Positions 1 to 12,748 of a stretch of DNA of 64,000 bases are shown in pieces (position 1 is the first letter of the stretch; every line of letters starts with the position of its first letter). Origin of the DNA: Physcomitrium patens (lineage: Eukaryota > Streptophyta > Bryopsida > Funariales > Funariaceae); contig NC_037258.1 in the NCBI RefSeq assembly GCF_000002425.4, forward strand, positions 4,830,024 through 4,894,023, read 5' to 3'. The notes beneath the pieces are model-generated. The model searched no databases, had not been told where the DNA came from, and worked only from the letters and a program-made list of their open reading frames with translations. The position numbers and the translations under genes were made by a program.

Positions 1-2999
1 GGCCAATAACACCCAGCTCTCATTGCCTTTTGAGCTATTAATCTACTTAAGAAGTGGACTTTATATGCACTATTGTGGCATGCCATTAATATGGTTGGTA
101 TTTCATCAATTACTACACATTGTTTGAGTAGTATAATAAAAAAAAAAAAATATTATATACTCTACTCAAACATTTCATCAATTACTACACATTGTTTGAG
201 TAGTATAATAAAAAAATTATAATGTGATTGTACTGAGTATAATGGATGGAAATGATAAAAAATGATTCATCTATGAAGTTATCATCAATAAGACTAGAGC
301 TCAGTTCTCCTTCTAACCTTGAAAGATAATTGACATGATTATATAATTTTTTAGGTTTATATTCAACTTTTTAGTCAAATTCTCCTAATAATAATATCCA
401 TCAAGCTATATGACCACTCAAATCTACTTTGTTGAGTAGATATTTGATGGCCATATAGCCAACAAAAAATACCACAAAAATTTAATTAAAAAAAATATTA
501 AAATTTATTCATAGAAAAAACCATGGCTAAGTATTTTATTTATATGATATTATAATTTTATTTTTCTACATTTAAATTTTTGCTAGCAAATGCAATAAGA
601 TAATTTTTATGTCCACTTTTTATTGATTAACATAATGCACTACTTATTGCTATGGATGAAGCATCCTAATAGATATGGAAGAAAAGATGTCAATTAGGTA
701 ATTTTAAAATGAGATATGAGCTTAATATTATTTTTATACAATGAAAGGCATTTTGATATTCTTTTTTCTATTCAAACTTTACCAACTTCCTTTTGAAGTT
801 AGTAATAGATGAAGTTTTTGTGGCATAGTTGAAAATTAATTCCCAATACTATCTAAGACATCTTAAGTCTCTTTCTAATCCTTTAATATTTGTAGGAAGT
901 TGCATTTTAACTATGACCTCTATTTTTTTTAGGTCGGATTCTCTTCCATCTTTAGAAATCATATATTCTAATAAGTTTCTTTTTTGAACTACCAAGTATA
1001 TTTTATCGAGATGTAAAGCAATTCTTATTTTTGTACATCTTTCTAAGGTTTCTTCTACATAATCTAGATGGTCTTTGATATTGGATTGGATACTAAAATC
1101 ATCTATGAATACCATTATAGATTTGTATAGCAAATCCAAAAAAATAAAAGTCATGACTCATTAGAAGGAAAAAGGGATATTACAAAGCCCAAAAAGCATG
1201 ATTAAGAAAATGAAAGTATCCCAAGGAGTGATAAAAGTTATTTTATGGCAATCTTTTGGAACTATGGCAATTTGATTATAATCCAAATAACTATCTATAA
1301 ACATATAGGTTTCATGACTTGCCACTTCATTTAAAATACTATTAATAAAAAGAAAGAAAAAATGGTCTTTTTGAATGTACTCGTTGAATTTTCTATAATC
1401 TATGCATACTTTTAATTTATCATTTTTTTTCTTCACAACGACCATAGAAGAAACTCAATCTGTTATTTCTATTGGTTTAATAAAACCAACTTATAACAAT
1501 TTTTCAACTCTCCCTTAACAATCAATTAGAATTGAAGGTTCATATGTCTTTTTTTTTGTCTAATTATTTTAGCTTCAAAAATAAGAGGAATATGGTATTC
1601 AGCCATCTCAAGTGGTATATCCTTCAAATCTTTGTAAGACCATGCTAAAACATCTTAATATTTCATAATCAAATTATAATATCTAAACACCTCTTCTTGA
1701 TTTAAATGAGCTCCAATTTTAATATTTTTGGGCTCTTTTCTTTTATGAAAAATATCTATGAGTTTTGATTTAGATTCTCATATTAGAAATTGTTTAGAAT
1801 AATTTCTATACCAATTACTAGGTATAGAGGGGTAGTTGACAATTCCATTGCCAACTAAAATTTCTAATGAAGTATTTTGAAATCTAAGAGGTGGCAGTAA
1901 GTTATCATCTCTTTTAAGGACCTCAATTTCCTTGTCTACTGTCCCATCTACCTTAATGCTAAAGACTTTGAAATCTTCAATTTCTACAATCTCCAACATA
2001 CCTTCTAAAAAATTAATTAATTCAAAATAATCAAAATTAGAGCCTGGATGATTATTTAGCCATTTTATAAATTCCTTATTATCCTTCTAATGATAAAAGT
2101 TGGGACCTATGCATTCTATTTTCTTTAAATTTTGGTCAACTAAATTTACCACCTTCATTAAATTATCTTGTTTTTTATTTTTATTTTTTTATATCTTTTA
2201 AAAAATCAATGGAATTAATTCTTTTATAATCAAAGATAAGTTATATAGAAATTTTGGTTCTATTCTTCCATAGATCAAAGGCAATGTGAGGCTTATCTCC
2301 TCTTTACTTAACTATGGCTTCTAAATTCTTCAACCATAGTCTACTAAGTAATAAGAAAAAAGAATCTTTCAATATATGCATTCAAATGACATGATATATC
2401 AAGGCATATTCTTTTCCTTTAATTCACATCTTATAATTTTTAATTTGATCCATAGGAATAGATGGGCTTTGATTTATCATTTTGATAATAAAAAAAGATG
2501 GATTAGTGATATTTGATCCTAATTTCTCCATGATTTGAAAGGGGCATAATATTCAATCTACTTCTATTATCTACAATGGTATAAGATATTATTTTGTCTT
2601 CAATAGAAACCTCAATTTTAATTGCTTTTACTTCATTTTATTTTATATAGACATCTATTTTTTCTATCATTCTAATTTTAGGCCTTCTTTGATTTCTCAT
2701 AGAAATATGATTTTTTAATACCTTCCTAATTGTTGGAAAAATTTCCAATAGTTTAGCAATTGTAATATTAGCTTTGATCTTACTAAGATCATTGCATAAA
2801 TTATATTCTTGCATGTTAGAATCTTCTATATAAGAGAATTTATATTAATAAAAAACTTTAAATTTTAGAATTTTTAAATCCTTCTAATTATGATTATTTG
2901 GATTAATACTTAACTCATATTCAACTTTTGGATTTTGGAAGGATAATTCTTCTACCAAAGAATCAAATGTCACAAATTTAGTAGTGTTATTTTGGATTA
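1..2999 (-). mobile_element. Old Ty3/gypsy element J, Tat-like, pol and gag side (continues beyond window start)
   Basis: On the minus strand, decayed polymerase sequence is readable. Around 1,600-1,660 a stretch reads like WSYKDLKDIPLEMAEY, the linker before reverse transcriptase that is typical of Tat-type Ty3 elements. Around 1,160-1,450 there is VVVKKKNDKLKVCIDYRKFN, a reverse transcriptase core. Around 850-1,150 there is VFIDDFSI with the following thumb sequence. The part from about 2,000 to 2,999 should hold protease and gag, but I recognise little there. The integrase side would lie before position 1. The element is heavily broken and old. A solo LTR (3,000-4,344) interrupts it and it probably continues after that. 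Lineage assignment is from motif memory only. Confidence 0.7.
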
Positions 3000-4092
3000 T
3001 GTGAGTCATCAGATTGACTCACTAGTTATTTTAGGACAAAAGAGTACATGCAGAGTGCCAAAATTACAATTATTAGATAAATTTGTGCTTAGAAGATGTT
3101 AAAGAAAGAAGAATAGTATTAGTGGAGAGGAAATGGAGTCTTAGTAAATCTTGGAAGTAATTATTTTAGTTGATTTAGTATTTTTATTTATTATTGAGGA
3201 GTAAAGAGTAGTTACTAAAATCAATATTTATTTTGATCTTATATCTATATGTATTACTTATACAAAAACTATAAATGTTAGTTAGTAGTTAAAAGAAGCA
3301 TGATAAAGAACCTCATGTCTTTTTACTTATTTCTATAGAAAGTAGAATTTATAGTAGATTTAAATTAATTCCATCACTATAAAAAATCAAAAATATAGGA
3401 AATTATATCCTTAAATTACTATTAGCATTATAAAAATATTATAGGAATTTTTAGAAATTATTTAGAAATTATTTAGAATTTTTAGTAGATTCAAATTGAT
3501 TTTTATCACTATAAAAAATCATAAATATAGGAAATTATATCTTTAAATGGATATTAGAATTATAGAAATATTATATGAATTTTTTATAATTTATTTAGAA
3601 TTTATTTAGAATTTTCTATGAATTTTTAAGGTAATTTTCAAGACCTTGGTAAAATTGAGTTTTATCACTTGGGGAGCCATTATGAAGAAATGGAGCAAGG
3701 TTTGAAGGCCACGCCAAAATTCTAGGCTAATTGGGTGTTTTTGAACACCATGGTGAAGTCAAAAATGCAAAAAAATTAATTCTACTAGTAGAAAATAGGA
3801 GGACCAGCAGCTAGTATAGTCCTTATAAGAAGGGAGGTGCACAAGTCCCATATGGGTTGTAGCACCTCGGATGTAGGTAGGAAGATAAGACTAAAGCCTC
3901 AAGACCTCTTTAGGCAGCCCATATGTACTACATGTGAGCCTTGGAGAGGTTCGAACCCTTGATCTATTAACAAGTTATCTTTGAGGTAAAATATTTTTCA
4001 CTTAACTTTTCATTTGTTACTTGTTATTTTCAATCCTTCATAACTTATTCATAGTAATTCGGATTTACATGTTTTTTACATCATTGAAAAGA

Positions 4093-4124
<32 letters not shown>

Positions 4125-4344
4125 AAAAATATATTTTTTACTTTTTACTCGGTAAGAATCCAGTGAACAGACTGTGATTCGTTTTGTAGTATATAATTGC
4201 TTGATTCCACTTGTTTCACTTGTTTTGTACTATTCTTCTTTAGTTCTTGTTGTTTGTTACTTCTAATTCATACCACCCATTACAAAAACTCTCAATTGAG
4301 TCCATCTTGTAATTTGGATTGAAGGGTAGAATTTTACACTCACA
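3000..4344 (+). mobile_element. Solo LTR of family K inserted in element J
   Basis: The segment begins TGTGAGT and ends ACTCACA, a perfect 7-base terminal inverted repeat of the kind seen at LTR ends. It is flanked by GATTA (2,995-2,999) and GATTG (4,345-4,349), a 5-base target-site duplication with one transition. It contains an A-run of about 30 near 4,092-4,121. A partial copy in opposite orientation lies at about 5,724-6,672. No internal coding sequence accompanies it, so it is read as a solo LTR left by recombination. Confidence 0.65.
3352..3612 (+). repeat. Tandem duplication of about 130 bp inside LTR K
   Basis: Two adjacent similar units start near 3,352 and 3,484. Both contain a stretch reading ATCACTATAAAAAATCA followed by ATAGGAAATTATAT. 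The opposite-strand copy of LTR K at 5.7-6.7 kb has only one unit, which explains much of the length difference between the two copies. Confidence 0.7.
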
Positions 4345-5723
4345 GATTGCGTTAATTGTTTCTTTCACAACTTATTCTAGATCTGAGAAGCAAGGTGGAC
4401 TCTTGGTGGTACTAATCACCTCTTCTTAATAAATAGATAAAGTTGCTACATTAGATCTAGTCATTATTGCTAAGATTCATATTACAAGTAAGTTCTTTTT
4501 CTTTAATTGATTTCTTTCAATGATTATTAAATTCAATTTATAAAAAAAGATTTAATTGACATTAAATTGAGCACCATTTTGAATTGGTTCCAACTCTCCT
4601 ATAGGTTGAGACACAAATCTCATATCTTGAGATTCTTAGTCTTGTCTGGTTGATTAAAAGGATTTTGACCTTGACTAAAATTTAGTAGAATATATTGAGA
4701 ATTAATTTATAGCCTACCGGGTTTATTTTAATTTTACTTATTATTATCATAATTTTAGTATAAATTTGAGGGCCTCATATTATTATTTATTAGAGATTTT
4801 TGTACTCTCCTACAATTATCAAATGATTATTGAAGAGAGTAATAATGTAAGAGTTACAAGAGAATCATTCTATCTGGTTTTTTACAAAATTCCATGAGAT
4901 GGTTACTACCACAATTTTTACACTCTATTTGGTTTTCAATCCAAAATTGAACAAGAAGGTATCTTTTTTGCAAAATGTGTGAAAATCTACTTGTTATCTT
5001 ATTTGATTCATTGAACCTTGATTCTTAGAATTAAATCTTTGTTGCCTTAGATTATGCCATTGATAAATCCTTTTATTGAATCAAAGATTAATTGATATAG
5101 GTAGTGGTTCTTTCCATCTTCTTCTATTTAAATCCATTCTTTTTGGTGGTTGAGGAAAATAAGCACTCTTTTGATCCAAACTACTCATATTATCTATCAA
5201 AGATTTTAAAAACAAGTTTTTTGAACTTTCTTTAAAGCCTTCTAAAGAAAGGTCTTCAAACTCTTTAAAGAGATTTTTAGGCATATTTAAACTAAGTTCA
5301 GGAGTCTAAATTTTAATGTTTGACAAAGGAGGTCTGATAGTTCTTAAACACTTTGGATTTTTCAAAGTTTGTATTAATATAGGTTTATGGTACTTAGTAG
5401 AGCGGTGCATTAAACTACTATGATCACAATGTCATTTTTAATAATTAACAATTAAACAATTAAATAAGCCAGATAAGTAACTTATGGATTTTTTTTTTTT
5501 AAAAAAAAATCTTATATTTATCAATCAACATGCCACTTAAACATTCTTTTTGACAAGAAAGGACAACATAACAAAAATAATCTAAAAGAAGAATACTTAC
5601 TAGAGTATTAGCCAAAGCAAGACTTTTCTTCTCTTAGCTTATCATACAAAAAGACCTTGTATATGGGTGATCCTAAGTAATATTCAATATAAAAGTATTC
5701 TATTGCCAATAAAGAGCCTGAGT
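4345..5723 (-). mobile_element. Probable continuation of element J (gag side), otherwise unassigned
   Basis: This follows the target-site duplication of solo LTR K, so it should be the other side of element J. On the minus strand around 5,080-5,290 an open stretch reads MPKNLFKEFEDLSLEG. Slightly further downstream in that orientation (about 4,900-4,970) comes a cysteine-rich CKNCGSNHLMEFC stretch that resembles a gag zinc knuckle. From about 5,300 to 5,720 I see only AT-rich sequence with no recognisable feature. The link to J is an inference from the interrupted arrangement. Confidence 0.35.
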
Positions 5724-6672
5724 TCTTTTTTTTTTATCTTTTCTATGATATAAAAAATATGTAAATTTGAATTATTATGAATAAATTATGAAGGTTTAAA
5801 GATAAAAAGTAAATAAATAATAAATTAAATAAAACTATTTTACCTCAAAAATAACTTGCTAATAGATCAAAGGTTCGAACCTCACCAAGATTCATATATA
5901 GTGTATAAGGGTGTTTAAGAGAGGCCACAAGACCTTAGTCTTATCTTCATAACTACCTTGAAGGTGCTACAACCCATATGGAACTTATGCACCTTCCTTC
6001 TTATAAGGACTACACTAGCTGTTGATCCTTTTATTTTCTACTATTAGATCCAATATTTTTATAATTTTGACTTCACCATGGTATTGAAAAACATCCAATT
6101 ATCTTAGAAACCTTGTGTGGCCTTCGAATCTTGCTCCATTTCTTTATAATGACTTTCAAAGTAGTAAAACTCATATTTACTAAGTCTTAAAAGTTACTCT
6201 AAAAATTCTAAATAAATTGTAAAAATTCCTATAATGTTTCTATAATTTTAATATCAATTAAAAGCTATAATTTCCTATCATGGTGATTTTTTATAGTAAT
6301 AAAATAAATTTAATCCCAGTATAAATCTTACTTTCTATATAAATAATTAAAAAGATATGAAATTCTTTCTCATGCTTCTTTTGGCTACTAATTAAAATTT
6401 AAAATTTTTTATAAGTAATATGTATAGATAGAAGGTTAATATAAATATCAGCCTTAATAAATGATCCTTAATACTCAATAATAAGTAAAAAATACTAAAG
6501 TAACTAAGGTAATTACCTCTAAGATTTACTAAGACTCCATTTCTACAACTAACATTCTAATTTTTTATTTGTCTAAAGATTTCTAAACTATTCATCATAT
6601 ATTGTGATTTTAAGCACTTTAAATACATCTTCTTGTTTTAAAATAATTACTGAGTCGATTTAATAACTCACA
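5724..6672 (-). repeat. Partial LTR K, inverted relative to 3,000-4,344
   Basis: Reverse-complement similarity to 3,000-4,120 runs for most of this segment and stops at the A-run (here a T-run at about 5,725-5,735). The right end is ACTCACA at 6,672, the same terminal bases as the intact copy. It sits inside the gag start of a chromovirus fragment: the flanking sequence after 6,672 lines up with gag sequence near 60.67 kb. The inner end appears truncated. Confidence 0.65.
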
Positions 6673-7768
6673 TAAATCTATTAAATTATTAAAAATGATG
6701 CAATCCTAGATAGAGCTTGACTTCTTATAAAAGCCCTCGAAATTTTGATTTTGTTTCATCAAATTTCTTAAGCATATTAATCTTTATTTCTTTTATGCTT
6801 TTAGAAACAAGCCTAAGTAAATTTGATTGTGAGGTTCATCTATTTGCTTCCTTCTACTATATAACTTCTTAGTATAAACTCTAAATTTTTTCAATAGGTG
6901 TAGAAATAGTGCTTCCATAATTGGCATTGGTGATGCATGAAATTTCCACCCTAAGAATATTGACAAGCTTTTTAAGATCTACAATAGTTACAAATCTAAT
7001 TCCATTTTTGTAAAGTATAGCATCTATGATTTATTTTTTATTTTAAATAAATTAATAAATCTATAAATAAAATTAAAAGAAGATAATTTGCAACCTTTAA
7101 TGTCAATTAAAATTTTCTCCAAAAATGGATGATTTATTCATTTAAAGAAAAAAATCAAGGTTTGGAAAAAAAATAATATTAGTTTAAATATAAATAGTCT
7201 ATAATATTTAAATATAATAATAGAAGTAAGATAATCTACTCATTTTTAAAACAAAAAACAAGGACAATAAAGTTTTTATTCTTGTTAAACTATCAACGAC
7301 ATGAATCAAGAAAAAAAGAATTTCAAAATATTCTTATATAACTAAAGATAAATAAATTTTCACTCCAAAAGTATTATAATATTAAGACTCAAATGGCTAT
7401 TGTCAAAGACAAAAAGAGTATAGACTCTTGAAACTAGTCTAAGAATAATAAAGGTATTAATAAGAGTGAAGAAGGCTTTATTCTTACCTCCATATATTCT
7501 ATCCAAATAGGAACTATTTAGTGACATTCTATAAGACTTCCAACATGTGTCTTCACTTATAAAGCAAATTTCTTATATGTGCACCACATCATTAGCTTAT
7601 ACCATAAGCTATCAACAAATGCAATATATAGCTAACTTGTTGACTAAGTTTTTAATTTATCAATTATCTATAGATATGCGTAAAGATGAAACAACATCTA
7701 TAAAGCTTTTAGGAAGTTATTAACAAATTAACCTACTTTTATATATTCATAATATTTTAGTAACTATT

Positions 7769-7800
<32 letters not shown>
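6673..7800 (-). mobile_element. Chromovirus fragment L: start of gag, leader and 5' LTR (family A)
   Basis: The sequence aligns by eye with the 5' end of chromovirus F. About 6,690-6,930 matches the gag start at 60.69-60.92 kb, then a leader follows, then a family A LTR at about 7,291-7,795. The LTR holds the family signature (AATGGCTATTG near 7,391, then a TATA-rich segment and a run of AAGCTTTT). It is heavily decayed. LTR K interrupts its gag, and the LTR end grades into a TA microsatellite. Confidence 0.65.

Positions 7801-7807
<7 letters not shown>
7773..7807. repeat. (TA)n microsatellite
   Basis: An uninterrupted run of about 17 TA units lies at the junction of the decayed LTR of fragment L and the start of element G. 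Confidence 0.9.
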
Positions 7808-7812
<5 letters not shown>

Positions 7813-7824
7813 AAAAAAATTCCT

Positions 7825-8256
7825 TGAAATAAGTTATTTCTTCTATAACGAAATATAGATAAGATATTTATATTGTTGATGCATAGGAATAAATAATTAG
7901 AGCCATGTTTGCAAAGTTTATAGAAATTTTTAGAATTGGAATTAGGTTGTATAAGGCCTACCATAAAACATTCTAGAAATGTCTTAAGATAATTATTTAG
8001 GTAGAATATACCATTAAGAATATTTTCAAAAGTTCTAGAATGGTTGAATAAAGTATAAATAGGACTAGCTAGGGCCATTTGGACATTTGGTCAAATATGA
8101 TTTTGAATCCTTTCTCTTAGTAAAGTTTGATTTTGTATCTTCTTGTTCAATTTTTTTATATATATTTTTTTGTAATATATTTTTTCCTATATTGTAATAG
8201 AATTTAAATTTTTGTGATTTAAAAAGATCTTAGATTTTAAAGATAGTCCTATTTTA
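7825..8256 (+). repeat. 5' LTR of element G
   Basis: It begins TGAAATAAG and aligns with 17,634-18,132. It is followed one base later by a primer-binding site. The terminal CA of the right copy reads TA here, as expected from C-to-T decay. The right copy is longer, partly because a unit of about 60 bp containing TATTCTAAAAAA is duplicated there. Confidence 0.65.
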
Positions 8257-8257
8257 T

Positions 8258-8269
8258 TGATATCAAAAC
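8258..8269 (+). other. Decayed primer-binding site for initiator tRNA-Met
   Basis: TGATATCAAAAC sits one base after the LTR. The usual plant retroelement primer site is TGGTATCAGAGC; the three differences are all G-to-A. Position and match together support the LTR call. Confidence 0.7.
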
Positions 8270-8392
8270 AAGTACTAGATTGTTCTTTGGTAGGATGTCA
8301 ATAGCCACCGTCTAATTCTAGGTTAGTTGTTGTAGTTACAATAGTACAATATTGAGGCTATCATAAGCTACTCTTATGAAGTCAATTGGAAG

Positions 8393-8424
<32 letters not shown>

Positions 8425-8652
8425 TTACAATAATAAAGTCTAGCAAGAAAATTGTAGCATGAGTGATATAATAGAGCAATCTTGAATAGAAACTTAGATA
8501 CAAAACCTCATAAGCTAGATGGCTACTCTGTAAGGGCAAATGGAAGCCTTTAAGATAAAAGAATTGACATCTATTAGGCTAAAATTAAGTAAGCCTAGTA
8601 CATATTCTGAAACATTAAGGTAAGAAGATGTATATCAATGGCTCTTCAACAT
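8270..8652 (+). other. Leader of element G, no recognisable gene
   Basis: This is AT-rich sequence after the primer site, with an A-run of about 26 at 8,394-8,421. Protein readings through it are dominated by the homopolymer. I see no gag motif here. Confidence 0.5.
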
Positions 8653-9366
8653 GCAATAATACGTTGTCGGGGTAGAGAGAGTTTGCCTCAAGAAAACGAT
8701 GGGCTTCTAGTTATCACTAATTATTCAATCAAGCTTGAAAATAAGGGAAGCCCTAAATTTATATATAATTTTTCTCTTTTTGAGTAATTACACCAAATAC
8801 ACAATCCTTAAGTAACCCACAACTTCCAAAATATGATAAAATCTTCTAAATCCTTGTTTATTCTTATGTGGAGATTTTTTCAAACTTCAACACCTCATAT
8901 ATCTTAATCCGAGCGTCCAAAAAAACTCAAATTTTACATGAGATACTGATGTATTCTTATTAACTTCTACAACAATTTTCAACTGTAAATTCATTGCGGA
9001 TCTTGAGATATCTTGAAATCCCTAACAATCGCTTCAAACCCTTGTCTTTATACATCCACGTGCAATTTTCTTCATATCTCACAAAATATAAGCTCAAATG
9101 CCACGAAATTTGTATGTATAGCTTCTTAATACAAAATTTTACATTCTCCAAAAAGTTTGAGCCAAAAATTCGTCTGAAAACTCAAGTTATGGCTCCAACC
9201 ATTACTACAAACAAACCCGCTTACTTATTGCTTTTGATTTGGAAGCGTCACCTTCAACTCCTTACAACTCCTTCATATGAACTCCAAAAGCAATAATTCT
9301 TTCATGAAAGATGTAGGCCTTGAAATCGCCGTTCCAATCGCACCTTTTGATCTTCAAAAGGATTGA
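8653..9366. repeat. Unclassified segment M, less decayed than its surroundings
   Basis: The segment begins TGTCGGGGTAGAGAG and ends near AAAAGGATTGAAGGA, where chromovirus integrase sequence starts abruptly. It retains CG-containing words (CCGAGCG, GCGGAT, CACGTGC) that are nearly absent in the flanking decayed elements, so it looks like a more recent insertion. Its make-up resembles an LTR or leader, but I found no second copy, no clear target-site duplication and no protein motif. Short open frames in it (about 60 to 100 codons on both strands) are not convincing. Confidence 0.4.
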
Positions 9367-9451
9367 AGGATAGATAATTTTACCAAAATGGCACATTATG
9401 TACTATGCAAAAAATCTATCATAGGTAAAGAAATTATTAAGCTTTTCTTTG

Positions 9452-9497
<46 letters not shown>

Positions 9498-11185
9498 ATT
9501 GCTAAAAGATATTTTATCAAGTAAGGAGACTCAATTTATATCAAGTTTTTGGAAAATTCTTTTTAAGATTCTAAAGATGAATATAAAGCTTTTTTTGGCC
9601 TTTTATCTTCAAAGTGATGGAAAGATAATACGTATAAACCAAGTTTTAAAGTAATAATTAAGATATACCATCAGTTATGAACAAGATGATTGAATAACTT
9701 TCTTACCATTAGTAGATTTTGTTTATAATAATAGAATATATTCTTCTATACAACAAACATCTTTTTTTGCTAATTATGATTATCATCCACAACCTGATAT
9801 TTTTAACTTTTTAAAAGTTGATAATCTTGTAGTAGAAGATTTGATAAATCATTTATCAGAGCTACATGCAACAATGAAGGCTCAAAAAATAACAAAAGAT
9901 CAATGCAGATGCCCTAAAAAAGAACAACTACACTTCAATGAAGCTAATAAGGTATGGTTACTTTATCATAATATGAAGTCTATTCATCTTTGCAATAAGT
10001 TGGACTATTGCAAGCTTGATTTTTATTTATTTATAGACAAATCAATTTAGTTGCTTATTGATTACATCCACTTGAGTCAATAAAGATCCATATTATATTC
10101 TATAAAAGATATATAATTCAAGAAAGATTGTAGACTACTTTCTATCTTTGTTTGTAGTTTCTATACAATTGTGATATTAAAAAGATGGAGAATTAAGAGT
10201 TGACAGACTTAACTCAAAAGCCATTATTTGCTAACTTATCAAATAAAACATTGTGATTATCACAGCCTTGAAGACAATGTAATAGAGATAACGACCTTGA
10301 AGAACAATATTTTCTTCCTTGAATAGATGAAAAAATATAATATATTTGATATCATGACCTAAAAAAAGAATCAATGTTTGGTGATTTTATTGAAGGTAGG
10401 CATAACTCTTAATAATGTTACAAATATTTTGTATGAAAAAAGTCACAAAGATTTCAACAATGATCAAATCCCAGAGTAATCTTTTTGCCCTAGAATGGGA
10501 TATTACCAATGGTTGAAAGGACCTATCAATTATCTTTAAAAGAAATAAAGATCAAAATATATTGCAAATATAATTTTCCACATCCTAGACTTCCTCAATA
10601 TATGATCATTGCTCCTTGTGGAACTCGTTTTTAGAAAGGAAGATAATGTCATGGATATATATCTACTATAATTATTATCTAGGTAATATGAATAGATAGA
10701 CGTAGGTAAAAATAGATAAATTTCATAATATCTTCTAAAAAAGCTTCTTAGAAGCTTTTTAGATGTTTTTTTGACTTTATATATATTTATAGTTGATTGA
10801 TAGGTTAGAAACTTGGTCAACAAGCTATCCATGTGTCATATATATTGGTAGCTTATAAAACAAGCTAACTATATGGCGTCCACAAAGAAAACTTGTCTTC
10901 TAAGTAAAGATATATATCATACAAAGTCAACATGTTTTTGAAGATTCTATAGAATGTTGTCACATAGATCCTAGGTAGATAGTATATATAGAGGTGAAAA
11001 AGAAGCCTTCTTTAGTCTTGTTAATTTCTTTCTTATTTTTAGTTTAATTTCAAGAGTCTCTAGTTTTCTTATCTTTTAGTAATAGCCATTATAATTTTTT
11101 TAAATATATATATATATATATACTTCATATTTTTTAAGATATTTTTACTTATTTATATATTTTTATTGATTTTTTGTCTTTCATA
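9367..11185 (+). mobile_element. Chromovirus C, 3' half only: integrase, UTR and 3' LTR (family A)
   Basis: Plus-strand integrase begins at once with TKMAHYVLCKKSIIGKE (about 9,380-9,440). It is followed by integrase C-terminal sequence around 9,840-10,050 reading CNKLDYCKLD, then a 3' UTR shared with chromoviruses D and F. The 3' LTR (family A) starts TGTCATGGATATA at 10,647 and ends near 11,185. The 5' half is missing. Directly after the LTR the reverse transcriptase of element G starts, so C lies inside G. It is heavily broken. Confidence 0.7.
9457..9490. repeat. (TA)n microsatellite in chromovirus C integrase
   Basis: A run of about 17 TA units interrupts the integrase-derived sequence. 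Confidence 0.85.
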
Positions 11186-11189
11186 GTAG

Positions 11190-12748
11190 TTATACACTTT
11201 GTATCGAAGAAAAAAATTGGACTTTGGCTTTACATCAACTATTGAGGCTTTAATAAGTAGACTATTAAAAATACATATCTACTTCTATAAATGGATGATT
11301 TTCTTAATCAATTTTAAGATATAACTATCTTTAGAAAATTAAACATTTGGAGTAGCTATCAGCATATACTTATTGCAAAAAAGGATATAAAAAAGATAAC
11401 ATTTATTACGTACTATGGGCAGTTTGAATGGCTTGCTTTATCTTTTGGCCTCACCAATGCTTCAGCCTCCTTCATGGGTCACATGAACATATTGTTTCAA
11501 GACCTTTTAGACAAATATATACTTGTCTTTATTGATGATATTCTAGTATTACCTTTTTGGAGCATGTAGTATCCTACAAAGACGTACATATGGAATAAGT
11601 TGAGGTGAAAGCAATAGAGAATTGGCCAACTTCCAAACATGATTTTGAAGTCCATTCTTTTTTAAACCTTATTAGATATTATTGCCATTTTGTTTGATGA
11701 TTTGTATACATTAATGCCTCATTGATAAGACTATTAAAGAAGGGTGTTTTATTTGAATCGAAATTAGAAAAATAAAGTGCCTTTGATAGATTGAAGGAAG
11801 TACTCATTATTGCTCCAATATTGCAATCATATGATTTCAACCTTTCGTATATACTTGATGTTGATACTTTTGAATTTGCTATTGGAGCAGTCTTTGAACA
11901 AGACTTCAATAAAGGCCTTCAACTTATGGTATATGAATCATACAAGCTTAGAAGGACAAAGTGTAATTAATCTACACATAATTAAAAGTAATTAGTAATT
12001 ATATATGCTATAAAAATGTGGCAACACTATTTGTTAGAAAATTAATGATTGTTTGGAGTGACTATCAATCCTTGCTACATAATTTATATCTAAAAAATAT
12101 GAAATTACAATATTATTGTTGGAAAGAATATTTGCACCTTTTTGATATTTAACTTGAGTACAAGCAAGGATGATAACATATTATGCTAGACAACTTATTG
12201 CGGGGACTAGACTTGAAGGTCAAATATAAGAATAAGACAGAAGTTGCTACCATTAGTAGTATCATTTCAAATCTAATCAAAGAGGTAGAATAGAATAAAA
12301 TTATATATTAGAATGCTTATTTTAAGATGCTTAGTAATTGACTAAAGGTGGGTGATGTATAATATCAAAATTATAATCTTAGTGATGGCTTACTCTATTT
12401 CAAAAAGTGGATTTATGTACCTAATAATGTTATATTTTGTATGTGCATATTTTAAGAAAGACATAATATTCTAATATCTAGACATCCACGGCATGAAAAG
12501 ACTTTAGAACGAATCTTAAGAATATAATTTTAGATAGGTTTGAATCATGATATTTAAGCTTTTGTATGCTCCTACAAATCATGTCAATATTTCTTGAAAT
12601 ATTGTAGCTAATTCTACTATCTATGATATAATAGAAGCAGATGAAAATGGATGTCATTACATATTTGCCGCAAACGCCTCACAATCACATTGCAATTTTT
12701 TTCTTTTTAGAGTGACTCTTGAAGCAACTTCACTTGATTTGGATGCAC
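11190..12748 (+). mobile_element. Element G reverse transcriptase, RNase H and start of integrase
   Basis: Readable pieces include FVSKKK near 11,200, GQFEWLALSFGLTNASASFM near 11,420-11,480 and LDKYILVFIDDILV near 11,505-11,550, the palm motif of Ty3 reverse transcriptases. RNase H and integrase follow in heavily decayed form up to the solo LTR at 12,749. The IDD-type motif, the tRNA-iMet primer site and the different LTR separate G from the chromoviruses of family A. The exact Ty3 lineage is not resolved. Confidence 0.65.

Noticed and set aside
3940-3970. GGTTCGAACC words in LTR K (also near 5,870)
   Set aside because: The word is its own reverse complement, and no tRNA fold can be built around it.
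8336-8539. Minus-strand open frame with a phenylalanine run
   Set aside because: The run comes from an A homopolymer in the leader of element G; no coding evidence.
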